64,000 bases of DNA from CAVVUF01 sp963751425 (GCA_963751425.1 CAVVUF010000005.1:124001-188000); one strand, 5' to 3'. Counted from the first letter of the stretch, positions 37,735-48,200 are shown. A program made the numbers and translations. The notes: generated by a model from the sequence alone, not told the origin.

Positions 37735-40700
37735 CCGCTTCCAAGAGCTTCTCAACCTGGTAGTTTGAGTCCTTTTCAGCCTCGAGCAGCTTTTGGACCA
37801 CTTCAAATAAAGCCTGAATCGCTCGCATAAGTCGTTCTTCTTCTTCGGGCGACTTTTCATGTTCCACGGGTGCCTCAGCCAAGATATCCAAGACAGCTCC
37901 CACGAAGAACCACCATACCAGCGCCTCAAAAGACTCTTTGTTGTAATACAAGATCCCCTGGTAGCGATTAATGCCCGCCCAGCGCTGAACCTCGCTGTCT
38001 TTCAGCAAGGTCTGGAGGAGGGCATAGGGTTCAAGCGCTGCCCCTTTCTCAAAGGCCTGCTTCCACCAACCCTGGTGCGCTGTCAAGATCTTTAACAGGC
38101 TCACATTGCTCCAGGCCCCGTCTTCGTCCAATCCAAGGTCCATCAGTGCCCTGGCTATGATCTTGCCGAGCAGCCATTCATCGATCCAGCTCCGGCTGAC
38201 TTCAGCAGGCTGGTCAACCCCAGCGACAAATCCAATCTCATGCGAGAAGAGGTAGCTCAACAGCGGACCCCATACGCTCAGGCTGCCTTCTTCCAGCCCT
38301 TTTATACCGGGTGCGGGTTCCTGCTTACCAGTAATTGGTTTTAGATTCAAAAAGCTCAGGATGGGACGATATTCAGGCTCTGCCAGCTTGGGAACCAGAT
38401 TGTCCACCACAGGCAGGTACAACGCAGCGGTCAGTTTGTGCAGCACCTCGTAAGCAATCGAAACATCGTCAACGTGCGATTGCACCAGGCGCTTGATCGA
38501 CGCCATCAGGGGCAGCAGCTTCGTCTCCGCCTCCTCCAGGGCAGCCTGGGTGTCAGCCACTTCAACGGGCTGCCGGGTGACCCGGTTGGACACGATCCAC
38601 TTGAACATGCCGGCATTCACCAACTCGCGGAAGGCGGTGTGGATCGGCTGCAGGAAGATCTCTTTCATTGCTTCCTCAATGTTCGGTACCCCACCCCCAT
38701 TGAGATAAGCGGCCAGGTTGGCATACTGGTGGTATTCGTTATCGTGAACCTGCCTAAAATCCATGAAAACTCTACACTTGTAAGCCTCTAACTCACTATA
38801 GATGCCCTTTTCGTAAATCTCCCGGTTGTTGCGGATATATTCCAAACCACTTGGATACTCACGGAAGATGGTGAAGACATTTTCATCGTTAACCAACGCC
38901 AGGCCTTCACCTATGGTTTTTTGCACCAGCGTGCGTTCACCGCTTTCGGTCTTGACCGAATAAGCTGCCGAAGTATGGATCCAACCGCGTGCGGACTGGT
39001 AGCGATTGTGGTAGAGCACCAGGGAGCGCTCTTCGCCGCTCCGGTTGGAATAGGCATATACATCTTCGTTAACATAGCCTTCAGGAGCATAGAAATCATA
39101 AAGCAGGAAGTTTTCTACCTCTGCAAATACCCGCCTCCTGCGCAGCAGCGGGAAAATCTCCTGCTCATGCCGCTCAACCAGCCATCCATCCACGGGCTCA
39201 TCCCAGTAGGCTTTTCGGTATTCCATGCCATATTTTTCTGTAAAGCCCTCGATCTGCCCGTGCCCAAACATCGGCAAGCCCGGCAGAGTGGCCATCATCG
39301 TACAGATGCCAAAGTACTTATCCCCTTTGCCGAACTGGTCGACGGCCGTGCGCTCATCGGGGTTGTTCATAAAATTCACATATCGTTTGAGGATCTCCGT
39401 ATCAAACTCAATGGTATTTTTAATGACCAGGCGGTATTCGGCGTTCTTCTCATCGCGCAGCATGTTCATGAAGGCGCTGTTGTATACCCGATGCATGCCT
39501 AAGCGTGCGGACGAAGTACCCCTCCATGAGCCAAAATGCTTCTGCCAGCAAAAGGGTATCAGGCACTTCCTGGGCTACCCGATCGACCACCTCTCGCCAA
39601 AATTCCACCGGGATGGCGGCATCAAACTGCTCTTTGGCCATCCCGTGTTCGGCACGGCTGGCAATATCTCCACCGCTACCCGGCTCAGGGAACCATAAGC
39701 GCTGGTAGTGCTTCTTCGCCAGGGTCATGGCGGCGTCAAAACGGATGATGGGGAATTTTCGCGCCACATGCAGGATCGTCTGGATGATCGCCTCCCGCAC
39801 CTGGGGCATCAGCAGGTTGAGCTGAGCGGTATCGTTCCAGGGCATTGAAGTACCATCGTTGCCATGGTAGATGTAGCGCACATCGCCAGTCTCCTTGTCC
39901 CAGCGTTTGAAGGTCACCGCAGCATCGGTATTATTGAAATAATGATCCTCAATGTAAATCCCGATCCTTCCATTCCAGGATAGATCAGGTCCGTTGAAAC
40001 TGTAAGATGGGAAGGGAGGATAATCCAGGGAGATGAACCAATCTGGATGTTCCATTACCCAGCGCGAATCAATCCCCATATGGTTGGGAACCATGTCAGA
40101 AGACAGCCGGATACCTCTTTTCCAGGCGCGTTCGCGTAAATCCTGGTAGGCTTCGTCTCCCCCCAGGTCATTGGCAATCTGGTAGTCGAACAGCGAATAC
40201 GCCGAAGCCACCGCTTCAGGGTTGCCCCGCAACTGCTTGATCTGCCGGGAAGCCTGGCTGCGCTCCCATAACCCAATCAGCCACAATCCCGTGAAACCAC
40301 CCTTCGCCAACCGGTCAAGCTCCTCGTCTGGCACCTGGTCCAGCCGGTAGATGTTCTGCTGGAATTTCTTGGATAATTGGTCGAGCCAAACATAGGTGTT
40401 CTTGGCGATCAGCACGAGGTGAGGCATCCAATCCTTGTCTTGGCTAAAGGCTTCAACCTCCTGTGCCAAACCGCCGAATTCCATTACGTGCGCCTGTCCC
40501 TGTCCGCCCACCCCGAAAATCGGTTTTTCTTCCTCTCGGATAAGATCCAGGCTGCTGAGCAGTTGGTATAAATACTTTCCCAGAAGGTGCCCCCACCGCA
40601 GGCGGATGTATTCGAGCTGTCCGAAGAGCGAGTGCGGCACAGCGATCGCTGGGCTGCGCAGCATATCAACCAGATTTTGGTCCTCAGGTCCGAACGTGGG

Positions 40701-41291
40701 CTGCGTGTCAAAAAAGGCATGCAGTAAAATCGGGATTTGATTGTATGCCGTAGTTTTCCGGAGCTGGCTGTCGTCGAACAATTCCAGGTAGGGTGAGCAA
40801 GCTGGATTCTCGTTAGCCAGCCACAGCATCAGCATTTCCTCCAGGGCAACCTGCCGGTTTGAAATCCCATCTTTCTCCGCAGCCAGATATTCCTGAGCGG
40901 TCAGCTCGCGTTTATAGACTGCCAGGGGAGGGAATTCCTGCGTAAACGCCAATAGAGCGGCCTCCACCGCATCCTCTCCCAGCATCCCGGTTAACCAATC
41001 CATAGCTTCTTTCATCACAGCCGCTTTACGCTGCTTTTGGTACATGCCGACTACCAGGTGCATGATTTCATCGATCAGGCCCAGGGCATTGATCTGACCT
41101 GCCCTGACGGCTTGTTCGGGAAAGCTGACCAGGTTCTTACGGGCATTCATCTTTTGCACAAAAATCCTGACAGCATGAAAATTAGCGAAGACCACATTCC
41201 CATTCAAAGCATATAAGCTCTCATCGAACTGGTATCGGTCGCGTGCCTGGCGAGAGATGTGAAATTCACGGGAAGGAGTGAAATGGTTCAT
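37721..41291 (-). CDS. Very large GH13 alpha-amylase-family protein, one frameshift
   Basis: The corrected product is about 1190 residues. The first ~330 residues are helical with no known motif. The GH13 barrel follows: LAKGGFTGLWLIGLWERS, SSDMVPNHMGIDSRW (conserved region I), IIRFDAAMTLAKK (nucleophile Asp), LLLAEAFWLMEGYF (acid/base Glu) and FMNNPDERTA (third Asp). Roughly 500 C-terminal residues are helical again and end in a charged coiled-coil-like tail. An extra base near 39500 splits the gene between FVRTL and MHRVYN. No signal peptide is seen, so it probably remodels intracellular alpha-glucan. It shares its 3' end with the convergent GH57 gene. Confidence 0.88.
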
Positions 41292-41332
41292 AGTTACCTG
41301 GCTTTCTTAGATTTTTTTGAGAAAAGACATGC

Positions 41333-42461
41333 TTATAGAGTGGGTTCAGTCAAACTCATATGCACAAAGGTTTGCACGATCGCCGGATCGAACTGCGTGC
41401 CCGCCTGCTTGGCCAGGTATGCGGTGATCCGTTCTACCGGCCATTCCTGCCGGTACGGCCGGTTTGAGTGCAGCGCATCCCAAACATCCACAACCGAGAA
41501 GATGCGCGCTGCCTGGGGAATCTGCAATGCTTTTAAACCGCGTGGGTAGCCTGTCCCATCCCAACGTTCATGGTGACAGTAAGGGATGTCCAGGCAGGGC
41601 TTGAGAAACTCGATCTTCGAGAGCATCTCATAGGCAAATATTGGATGCTTCTTCATAATTTCATATTCACTGGCAGTCAATGGCCCGGGCTTGAGCAGGA
41701 TTTGGTCCGGGATGCCCATCTTACCGATATCATGCAGCAGGCTGCCTCTGCGGATCTGGTCTAGCCTCTCTCCCGTGATCCCCATTGCCTCTGCAAGCCG
41801 GACGGTTAGCGTAGTCACCCGCCGCGTATGTCCTTCAGTCACCTGGTCACGCAGCTCCAGCGCTTTCGCCCAGCCTTCCAGGGTTGTATCGTAAGCGATC
41901 TCAAGGGCATTCTTCGATATCTGCAAATCTTTGAACAACCCTGCATTCTCGATAGCAATGGCCGCGCTAGAGGATACCGCATTTAACAGGTCAAGATCCT
42001 CTGCTGTTAAAAACGCCCGATGCCAGTCGATTATCCACATAAATAATCCCAAGCAGCTTTTCCTTAGATTTGAGCGGAACACATAAAATCGAGCGCAATC
42101 CCTTCGTCACGATGCTGAGCTGTTGGGCAAAGCGATCATCTTTTTGGGCATCCACCGTCAACACAGGAATCCCATCATTCTTCACTCGCTCAGCAATACT
42201 GCGCGAGATCTGGAAATCGGGCTCATCGATGGTTTGTTGGTCGATCCCTCGCGCAGCCCGAAACTTCAGGTGTTCACTCCCGTCCAAGAGCATCACAAAG
42301 CCGCGTTCTGCTTTTAGGAGAATAATGACCTCATCAATCACTTGATTAAGGACCTGGTCCAGGTCGAGGGATGAGTTAAAGGTTTGTGACAACCTGTAAA
42401 CCAGGTCAAGGCGGTCGCGCGAAGGTTGGGAGCTGGTCGAAACAGAAATGGAAGATGGCAT
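41333..42461 (-). CDS. GAF-HD-GYP c-di-GMP phosphodiesterase, one frameshift
   Basis: The N-terminal GAF domain (residues ~20-170, SLDLDQVLNQVIDEVIILL to LLGIIYVDNRL) precedes an HD-GYP domain. That domain has EGHTRRVTTLTVRLA, LLHDIGKMGIPD (HD) and HHERWDGTGYPRGL (GYP). It should hydrolyse c-di-GMP and so oppose the GGDEF protein at 24655-25584. One extra A near 42022 breaks the GAF-HD linker; corrected length is ~376 residues. TATAAT (minus, 42473-42478) ends 11 bases before the ATG, leaving a leader of only a few bases and no ribosome binding site. The stop is 41 bp from the GH13 start. Confidence 0.9.
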
Positions 42462-42563
42462 AGAATGTCTTAATTATACACGCACTACGGTGCAACACAC
42501 TCCGTTTTACACAAATTAAACGCCATTGCTGCATCGAAGGTTGTTGCACCTACAAAGCCAGAA

Positions 42564-42572
42564 TGGTAAAAT
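42564..42572 (+). promoter_or_regulatory. Extended -10 promoter placing transcription start at the sulfurtransferase ATG
   Basis: TG-G-TAAAAT (box 42567-42572) ends 6 bases before ATG 42579, with no room for a ribosome binding site. Confidence 0.5.
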
Positions 42573-42578
42573 TCCTTT

Positions 42579-43433
42579 ATGCCATTCACTACCCTTCTCT
42601 CCACACATGACCTTGGGAACCACCTGGCTGAACCCAACTGGGTAGTCTTCGACTGCCGCTTCTATATTGCCGACCCACAGCAAGGCGAGCGTGAATATCT
42701 CCAAACCCACATCCCTGGGGCTGTGTATGTTTATGTAAATAGGGATTTATCCAGCCCAGCGATAGCTGGCAAAACCGGACGCCACCCTCTGCCCACCGTC
42801 GAAACTGCTGCGGAGACTTTTTCTCGCCTTGGAATCGGCGAGGGCATTCAGGTTGTGGCTTATGACAATGCCGGCGGAGCCATTGCCGCCGCCCGCCTGT
42901 GGTGGATGCTGCGCTGGTTGGGACATATGGAGGTGGCGGTACTGAATGGTGGCTGGGAACTTTGGCAGAAAGAAGGCCGTTTGGTCCGCTCAGGAGCAGA
43001 GTCAAACCCAAGGCGCACTTTCATTCCCAAGCCCCGCCCGGCTCTCCAGGTTAGCATTGAGCAAGTGGCTGGCCTTGCTCGTAATCCAAATTTTCGCCTG
43101 TTCGACAGCCGCTCTATCGACCGCTACAGGGGTGAAAACGAGACCATCGACCCCGTCGCCGGTCATATCCCAGGCGCCATCTCGGCTCCTTATGCTGACA
43201 ATCTCCAATCGGATGGACGCTTCCGACCCAAGGACAGCCTGCGAAAAAAGTTCAAGGAGCTGGCGGGTGATACCCCTGCCGAAAACTGCGTTTTTTACTG
43301 CGGCTCAGGTGTCACCGCTGCCCATAATATCCTTGCCATGACCCACGCTGGCTTGGGAGAACCCAGGCTCTACGTTGGCTCGTGGAGCGAGTGGATCACC
43401 GATCCCACCAGGCCCATTGAAAAATTAACTTGA
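42579..43433 (+). CDS. Two-domain rhodanese-type sulfurtransferase
   Basis: This 284-residue thiosulfate/3-mercaptopyruvate sulfurtransferase has two rhodanese folds. The N-terminal domain (about 10-135) is inactive, with HIPGAVYVYVNRDLSSP and the start VVFDCRFY. The C-terminal domain carries the active-site Cys in VFYCGSGVTAAHN. A CGSGVTA loop is typical of mercaptopyruvate sulfurtransferases rather than CRxGx(R/T) rhodaneses. It moves sulfane sulfur to thiols or cyanide in the cytoplasm. It is monocistronic as far as visible. Confidence 0.93.
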   Translation: MPFTTLLSTHDLGNHLAEPNWVVFDCRFYIADPQQGEREYLQTHIPGAVYVYVNRDLSSPAIAGKTGRHPLPTVETAAETFSRLGIGEGIQVVAYDNAGGAIAAARLWWMLRWLGHMEVAVLNGGWELWQKEGRLVRSGAESNPRRTFIPKPRPALQVSIEQVAGLARNPNFRLFDSRSIDRYRGENETIDPVAGHIPGAISAPYADNLQSDGRFRPKDSLRKKFKELAGDTPAENCVFYCGSGVTAAHNILAMTHAGLGEPRLYVGSWSEWITDPTRPIEKLT

Positions 43434-43463
43434 GCTGCTGCAGGCATTCCGTGAGCTAAAACC

Positions 43464-44235
43464 TCACAACCCCTGATAGCGAGAATCGTCCAGCTCTTTT
43501 TGCAGCTTCTCTTCTTCGCTCATCCCCTGCACTTGCGGCGCACCTTCCGCAGCCAAAACCCGCTCAGCCGCTTCTGCCTGCTGCAGCTCGGCTGGGCTGC
43601 GCCGGGCCATCACGCCCACCTTTCCGCAGTGCGGGCAGACCACCAGCTTACCGAACAACCATATTCGGAGCGAAGAAATTTAACGCGAAAGGCCTTCCAC
43701 ATCTTGAGCAGATCGTTCCACCTGCCGCGCCGTAGCTGCGCGGTGCACCCAGAGGGATAGAGCCTCTCTTTTTCCGCCCCAGCAGCACCGGTCCCAGAAT
43801 GAGACCAGGCTGATCCCCAAAGTCAGGACCAAAATCGGTCCGACAAATTTCATCGCATCTTTCCAGCCTTGATCTGCGCTGACGAAGTTGCGCTCATAAA
43901 CTTTAGATTTCAGCTCCGCCCATCAGCGGTGATCCCTGTTGCGCTCAGCGAATGCAACCAAGAGGATAATTGTCTGTATTGAATTGGAACCTGAAAGGAG
44001 CCTCAGTGTCCTCGCCAATCGCAGCGTTATCGATGAAAAAGATCACTTTCACCAGGTCCTCAGGGCCCGAAACTTTCATACTGAAGGTTCCCTGGATATC
44101 TTTACCATTGGTTGACGCATATCCGAAATCTCTAGACATGGAAAATTGCAGCTCGCTATCCGACTGGGCTAGAACAGGGAAAGTTAATAGCAGGGCCAGG
44201 ATTACCAGGATCGAAAGATAGACTATTTTACGCAT
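43464..44235 (-). pseudogene. Membrane protein with Ig-like ectodomain and C-terminal zinc ribbon, several frameshifts
   Basis: Three frames must be joined to read this gene. A signal peptide (MRKIVYLSILVILALLLTFP) is followed by an extracytoplasmic beta-sandwich (FSMKVSGPEDLVKVIFFIDN through QFNTDNYPLG, then LHSLSATGITADG). A membrane helix (MKFVGPILVLTLGISLV) leads to a cytoplasmic zinc ribbon (ICSRCGRPFALNFFAPN and VCPHCGKVGVMARRS). A charged tail ends ...ELDDSRYQGL. At least four indels lie between 43660 and 43960. Total length is about 257 codons. It follows the ABC-2 exporter genes at 59 bp and is probably in their operon. The function is unknown. Confidence 0.65.
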
Positions 44236-44293
44236 GGTTGCATCGGAATTTAGCCTCTTTATTTAAGATTGCTATTAAATTCACGATTAACGT

Positions 44294-45082
44294 TCATTTC
44301 CAACGGGTGAGGATTGTCTCTCTTTGGAAGAGCCTCACCGCCAAATACACGACCACTCCATCGATGAGCGCTAGAGCCAACGAAAACAGCAAGACCAGCT
44401 TGCTGTCCAGGAAGAATAAGCCCGAGATCTGCCCAAAGAAGATTGCCAGGAGCGGCACGATCACCACTGCCGAGAGCTGCTCAGCCACGCGCGGATCGTT
44501 GACCCGCGAAGACACCATGATGCTGAAGTTCACCGAAAGGATCGCCATCAAAGGTCCCGCCACGAAGACCGCTAACAGCCACATCGGATCAAAAAGCGCC
44601 TTCATCACCGCCACATCGTGCACGATGATCCACGCCCCGATGGCATACACCCCGAAACCCAGCCAGGTCGCCAACACAGCCGGGATCATCGCCGCCAGGT
44701 TCTTGCCAGTAAGCAGCTCAGCCGTGGTGATCGGCGTCGCCAAAAGGGGTTCCAGGCTGCGGGTGGTCTTCTCACCTACGATCGAATACGCGGCGATGTT
44801 CACCGGGATGATCAGCGGCATCATCATGAACAGGATCATCATTTGGCTCGACATATACACCTGAAAGCACTGCCCACCAGTCAGTTCAGGAGAACACAAT
44901 TTTGCGAACTGCGCTGGCAGATCGGCGTTGGTCTCGCTCAAACCTGCATCACGCGTGGCAAACAGGAAGATCAAGGGTAAAGCCGTGAAGAGCAGCGGCA
45001 TAAAGATCACGCTGAATACAACCATGCGGTTCTTGAAGACCTCCGCCCATTCTTTTCGCAGGATGGTTTTTACTTTTTGCAT
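44294..45082 (-). CDS. ABC-2 type transporter permease
   Basis: This ~262-residue protein has about six membrane helices. It begins MQKVKTILRKEWAEVFKNRM, the usual cytoplasmic N-terminus of ABC-2 (NatB/YhaP-like) permeases, and contains the family region SIVGEKTTRSLEPLLATPITTAELLTGK. ATG 45082 follows GAGGGA and lies just past the ATPase stop; an overlapping in-frame ATG at 45097 is possible. With the ATPase it forms an exporter of unknown substrate (NatAB-like). Confidence 0.92.
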   Translation of the reverse strand: MQKVKTILRKEWAEVFKNRMVVFSVIFMPLLFTALPLIFLFATRDAGLSETNADLPAQFAKLCSPELTGGQCFQVYMSSQMMILFMMMPLIIPVNIAAYSIVGEKTTRSLEPLLATPITTAELLTGKNLAAMIPAVLATWLGFGVYAIGAWIIVHDVAVMKALFDPMWLLAVFVAGPLMAILSVNFSIMVSSRVNDPRVAEQLSAVVIVPLLAIFFGQISGLFFLDSKLVLLFSLALALIDGVVVYLAVRLFQRETILTRWK

Positions 45083-45089
45083 GGTTCCC

Positions 45090-45998
45090 TCAGGCATTCT
45101 TCACGAGCTGGAAGTACACATCTTCCAGGGAATGGCGCAGCTCGCCTACAAACTGGATCTCCGCCCCCTGCCCCACCAGAAGCCGAATGATCTCCGGGTT
45201 ACGTTCTTCCGGATCGTCCAGCGTCACCAGGATCTTATTTTCGACCATCTTCGCCTCCCGCACATAGGGCAGGTTGCTCAAGCTGGCAGCCAGGTCACCG
45301 TTAGCGGCTTTCAAGTGGAACACCACCTTCCGCCCAAATAACTGGTTGCGCAAGCTCTCCGGGGTATCCACCACCAGCAAATGCGTCTTAAACACCCCGA
45401 TCCGGTCGCAGAGCCGGTCTGCCTCGTCCAGGTTGTGCGTACACAGGAAGATCGTGCGCCCTTCCTTGCGCAGCTCTTCGATAAAATCGCGCACCAGCCG
45501 GGCTGACTCAGGGTCCAGGCCGGCGGTTGGCTCATCCAGGAAGAGCAAGCGCGGCTCGTGCAGCAGCGCCCGCGCAATCGCCAGCTTCTGCTTCATCCCC
45601 TTCGAGAAGGTGCCCGCCTCATCCTGCCGCCGTTCCCATAATCCCAACATGCGCAGGTATTTTTCCACCTGTCCCTTGGGATCCTTGACCTCATACAGGT
45701 TGGCGAAGGTCATCAGGTTGAATTCCGCGCTCAGGTTGTCGTACATCCCGGGCGATTCGGTGAGGATGCCCACACTGCGGCGGATCTCGGTATCCTGTTT
45801 CCCTACCTGGAAGCCGTTTACACTTGCCATCCCGCTCGTCGGACCGATCAAAGCCGTCAGCAGGCGCACCGTGGTGGTCTTGCCCGCCCCGTTCGGTCCC
45901 AGGAAGCCAAAGACTTCCCCTTCCGGGATTTGGATTGTCAGCCGGTCAACCGCCAGCGTGGAGCTGAACTGCTTGGTGAGGTTCTCTGTTTTGATCAT
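45090..45998 (-). CDS. ABC transporter ATP-binding protein
   Basis: This 302-residue ABC ATPase has Walker A GPNGAGKTTTVRLL, signature FSKGMKQKLAIA, Walker B LLFLDEPTAGLDPESA and the switch His in FLCTHNLDEADRL. The C-terminal ~80 residues are the regulatory extension usual in NatA/CcmA-type exporters. Its ATG overlaps the stop of the upstream protease-like gene (ATGA), and the permease follows directly, so all are one operon. Confidence 0.95.
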   Translation of the reverse strand: MIKTENLTKQFSSTLAVDRLTIQIPEGEVFGFLGPNGAGKTTTVRLLTALIGPTSGMASVNGFQVGKQDTEIRRSVGILTESPGMYDNLSAEFNLMTFANLYEVKDPKGQVEKYLRMLGLWERRQDEAGTFSKGMKQKLAIARALLHEPRLLFLDEPTAGLDPESARLVRDFIEELRKEGRTIFLCTHNLDEADRLCDRIGVFKTHLLVVDTPESLRNQLFGRKVVFHLKAANGDLAASLSNLPYVREAKMVENKILVTLDDPEERNPEIIRLLVGQGAEIQFVGELRHSLEDVYFQLVKNA

Positions 45999-46894
45999 CG
46001 TCCGTTATTGTACCGCGAGTTCTCAAGGTTTTCAGGGGTTTCCGGGGCTTCCCCCAGGCTCGCCGGTGAAATCGGTTCCGGTAAAGGAGGCAGATCAAGC
46101 GCTTCAGGGGTTGGCTCCGGGGTATAGAGCCAGCGCAGGACCGCATAATCCAAGATCAACGTCAGCCCTAGCAGACCCTCCACTGCATAGGCCCCCCAGT
46201 CATAAGGTTTCAGCATTGCCCAGGCAATCCCTGGGATGAGGGTATCTACCAGTGTATGCAGCAAGATCGCCAGCCACAGCCAGCGGATTTGCTTGCGCAG
46301 AAAGACCTGCAGCACGATCACGCTGCAGGTAATATGAAAGGGTATGGTCAAAGCGCGCTCAACCGCCCCCATCAGCGACAATCCCAGCGGTGTCGACCAG
46401 TAAGCGCTCACCTGCTCCTGCGCCAATTCTAGCTGATCTGTGGGGACTACTGTCGCCAGGTCACGCCCGCGCAGCGCCAGCATGGATGCGAAGATGTAAA
46501 GCACAAGACCGCCCATGATGATCGCCTCCACCCCGCCGTGACCCGCCCCAAGCAAGGTACCCTTCCCAAAAGTACGCGCATCCTTCGCCCACCAGCGGTA
46601 AGTGACATAGCGGGCACATTCCTCCCACACGCCCGCGCTCAAGCCACCCAGCAAGGCAAAGAAAGGTACCTGCAAGGCCTGCGGGGGCATGGGCAGTGTC
46701 CCATTTTTGAACAGTCCGAAGAACCAGGCGTTGAAAGGGATATGCCCCACCTGTGAAAGGATAAAGGTGATCCCCCCGATCCAGAACAGCGCCCAGCCAA
46801 GCTTGAACCGCCGCGTGATGTAGGCTCCAATCAGCAGCGGGATGGCGATCATAAGCAAGCCGTTCAGCGACAGGGTAATGAAAGCAAGCGGCAT
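45995..46894 (-). CDS. YhfC-family intramembrane metalloprotease-like protein
   Basis: This 299-residue protein has about eight membrane helices. GVWEECARYVTYRWW contains the EExxR motif, and GHGGVEAIIMG a His-x3-Glu pair, which together define YhfC/CPBP-type putative intramembrane glutamic proteases. The C-terminal ~45 residues are Pro/Glu-rich and cytoplasmic. It is the first gene of the operon with the exporter, so it may act on a peptide the exporter handles; that is inference. Confidence 0.8.
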   Translation of the reverse strand: MPLAFITLSLNGLLMIAIPLLIGAYITRRFKLGWALFWIGGITFILSQVGHIPFNAWFFGLFKNGTLPMPPQALQVPFFALLGGLSAGVWEECARYVTYRWWAKDARTFGKGTLLGAGHGGVEAIIMGGLVLYIFASMLALRGRDLATVVPTDQLELAQEQVSAYWSTPLGLSLMGAVERALTIPFHITCSVIVLQVFLRKQIRWLWLAILLHTLVDTLIPGIAWAMLKPYDWGAYAVEGLLGLTLILDYAVLRWLYTPEPTPEALDLPPLPEPISPASLGEAPETPENLENSRYNNGR

Positions 46895-47003
46895 ATTGGA
46901 AAGTATAGTCTAGAAATGATTTTTGAGTAAGAAATATTAGATCTTATCTATAACGCCGATGCCACCTGCGGGGCTTGCTTGGAGGAGGTAAATACCGAGC
47001 AGG

Positions 47004-48008
47004 TTATTTTTCTGAGACTTTTTCTCCCTCCGCTTGCTCGATCAGTGTGCGGCGGATCTTGCGGTAGGTGATGATCGGCCCGTCTCCCGGGATCAATTTC
47101 TCGCCGATGTTCAGGTCAGAGCGCTTGGGCTGCTGGGTGATGACCACGACCTTGTCCTGGCGCTCGATATACAGGTTGCTCAGGCTGCCAAAGAAGTTAA
47201 CGATATTCTTGATTACGGGAGTGCGCATCTTGTGGTAGAAGCGCAAGTACATCAGTGTATTCTCATCATCGATGGGTGCAAAGGCGATCATCACGCGTAC
47301 ATCATCGCTGATCCAGTTATGCCAGATATTGGGAAAGCGGAACTGCAGAGACGAGTGGCGGTCCGGTTCGGTTATCTGGGAGGCTTTGAGGGGGACCTGG
47401 CCGTTATCCATTTCGTTGAAAACCCAGATATCCAACAGATTATCCCCCGGGTAGCGGGCTTCGGCCCGGCACAGCGGGCCACTCACCAAGGTTTTGTTCC
47501 CGCGGCCGATAGTGTTGTAATGAATGAAGGGGATATGGACCGAATCCAGCTGGTTTTCGATCGCACGCGAGTAATGGGTTGCCCAGTTATCGCGCAGGCT
47601 GCCGTAAACCATGTCGTCACCGATGCTCTCGAAGAAGGGCAGCTCCGGGTAGGACTTACGCGGCTCGCCCCACCAAAGGTAGATAAAACCATGCGCCTCG
47701 CCGGTGGGATAGGTGCGCACCTTGATGGCCTTGGGAGGTTCGGCGTTCCGACCGTTGGCGGGGACCAGGGTGCATGCGCCGCTGGTATCAAACTCGAACC
47801 CGTGGAAGGGGCACTGAATGCAGTCCCCTTTTAGCACGCCGATGCTGAGCTGCACACCGCGATGGGGACATTTATCAGACATGATGGTGACCGCGCCGCG
47901 GGTGTCTCGCCAGGCAACCATCTTTTCGCCCATGCGTGTGACACCGATGGGTTTCCCTTTTCTGACTTCGTCCGACTCCAGAACTGCATACCATTGGTTG
48001 GCGATCAT
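47004..48008 (-). CDS. Rieske non-heme iron oxygenase, alpha-subunit type
   Basis: This 334-residue ring-hydroxylating or demethylating oxygenase has the Rieske cluster CPHRG (Cys47, His49) and CIQCPFHGFEFD (Cys66, His69). The mononuclear iron site lies in ENQLDSVHIPFIHYN (D-x2-H-x4-H). Proteins of this group oxidise or demethylate aromatic or N-methyl substrates and need a reductase, which is not in the window. AAGGAG precedes the ATG. It is divergent from a corrinoid methyltransferase pair 369 bp away, which also suggests methyl-group chemistry. Confidence 0.9.
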   Translation of the reverse strand: MIANQWYAVLESDEVRKGKPIGVTRMGEKMVAWRDTRGAVTIMSDKCPHRGVQLSIGVLKGDCIQCPFHGFEFDTSGACTLVPANGRNAEPPKAIKVRTYPTGEAHGFIYLWWGEPRKSYPELPFFESIGDDMVYGSLRDNWATHYSRAIENQLDSVHIPFIHYNTIGRGNKTLVSGPLCRAEARYPGDNLLDIWVFNEMDNGQVPLKASQITEPDRHSSLQFRFPNIWHNWISDDVRVMIAFAPIDDENTLMYLRFYHKMRTPVIKNIVNFFGSLSNLYIERQDKVVVITQQPKRSDLNIGEKLIPGDGPIITYRKIRRTLIEQAEGEKVSEK

Positions 48009-48082
48009 GCTTGCTCCTTGTGATTAAATTCACAGGTTATTATAGTCGTTATCCTAAAAAGGGACGGATTCACTTTCCAATC

Positions 48083-48120
48083 GGCGGGGAAACCCCGCCC
48101 CTACGGTGTCCGTTTCCATC
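48083..48120. repeat. GC-rich palindromic dispersed repeat, copy 1
   Basis: GGCGGGG-AAA-CCCCGCC (48083-48099) is a perfect 7 bp palindrome followed by CCTACGGTGTCCGTTTCCATC. Related copies lie at 50233-50271 and 50276-50309. Confidence 0.6.
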
Positions 48121-48200
48121 GGGCGCAGAACAGTGATGCCACAAGCCAGATGGAGAAAACACACAACAGCAGAGCCGCAAAAGCAATGCAAGCGATGGGA
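48101..48200 (-). pseudogene. 3' remnant of a membrane-protein gene related to 50290-50871
   Basis: On the minus strand LLLCVFSIWLVASLFCARWK closely matches the C-terminal end LLLFALPIWLVAGLFYADWK of the membrane protein at 50290-50871. Upstream of this the similarity fades and no start or upstream domain is found, so only the 3' end survives. It lies in the 368 bp gap between the Rieske gene and the UroD-family gene, which otherwise contains a TATAAT box near 48310. Confidence 0.5.

Noticed and set aside
45274..46239. 321-codon open frame on the plus strand
   Set aside because: Antisense to the ABC ATPase and YhfC genes, with Arg/Ser-rich composition typical of shadows.
47034..47834. 266-codon open frame on the plus strand
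   Set aside because: Antisense to the Rieske oxygenase, whose cluster motifs are intact.
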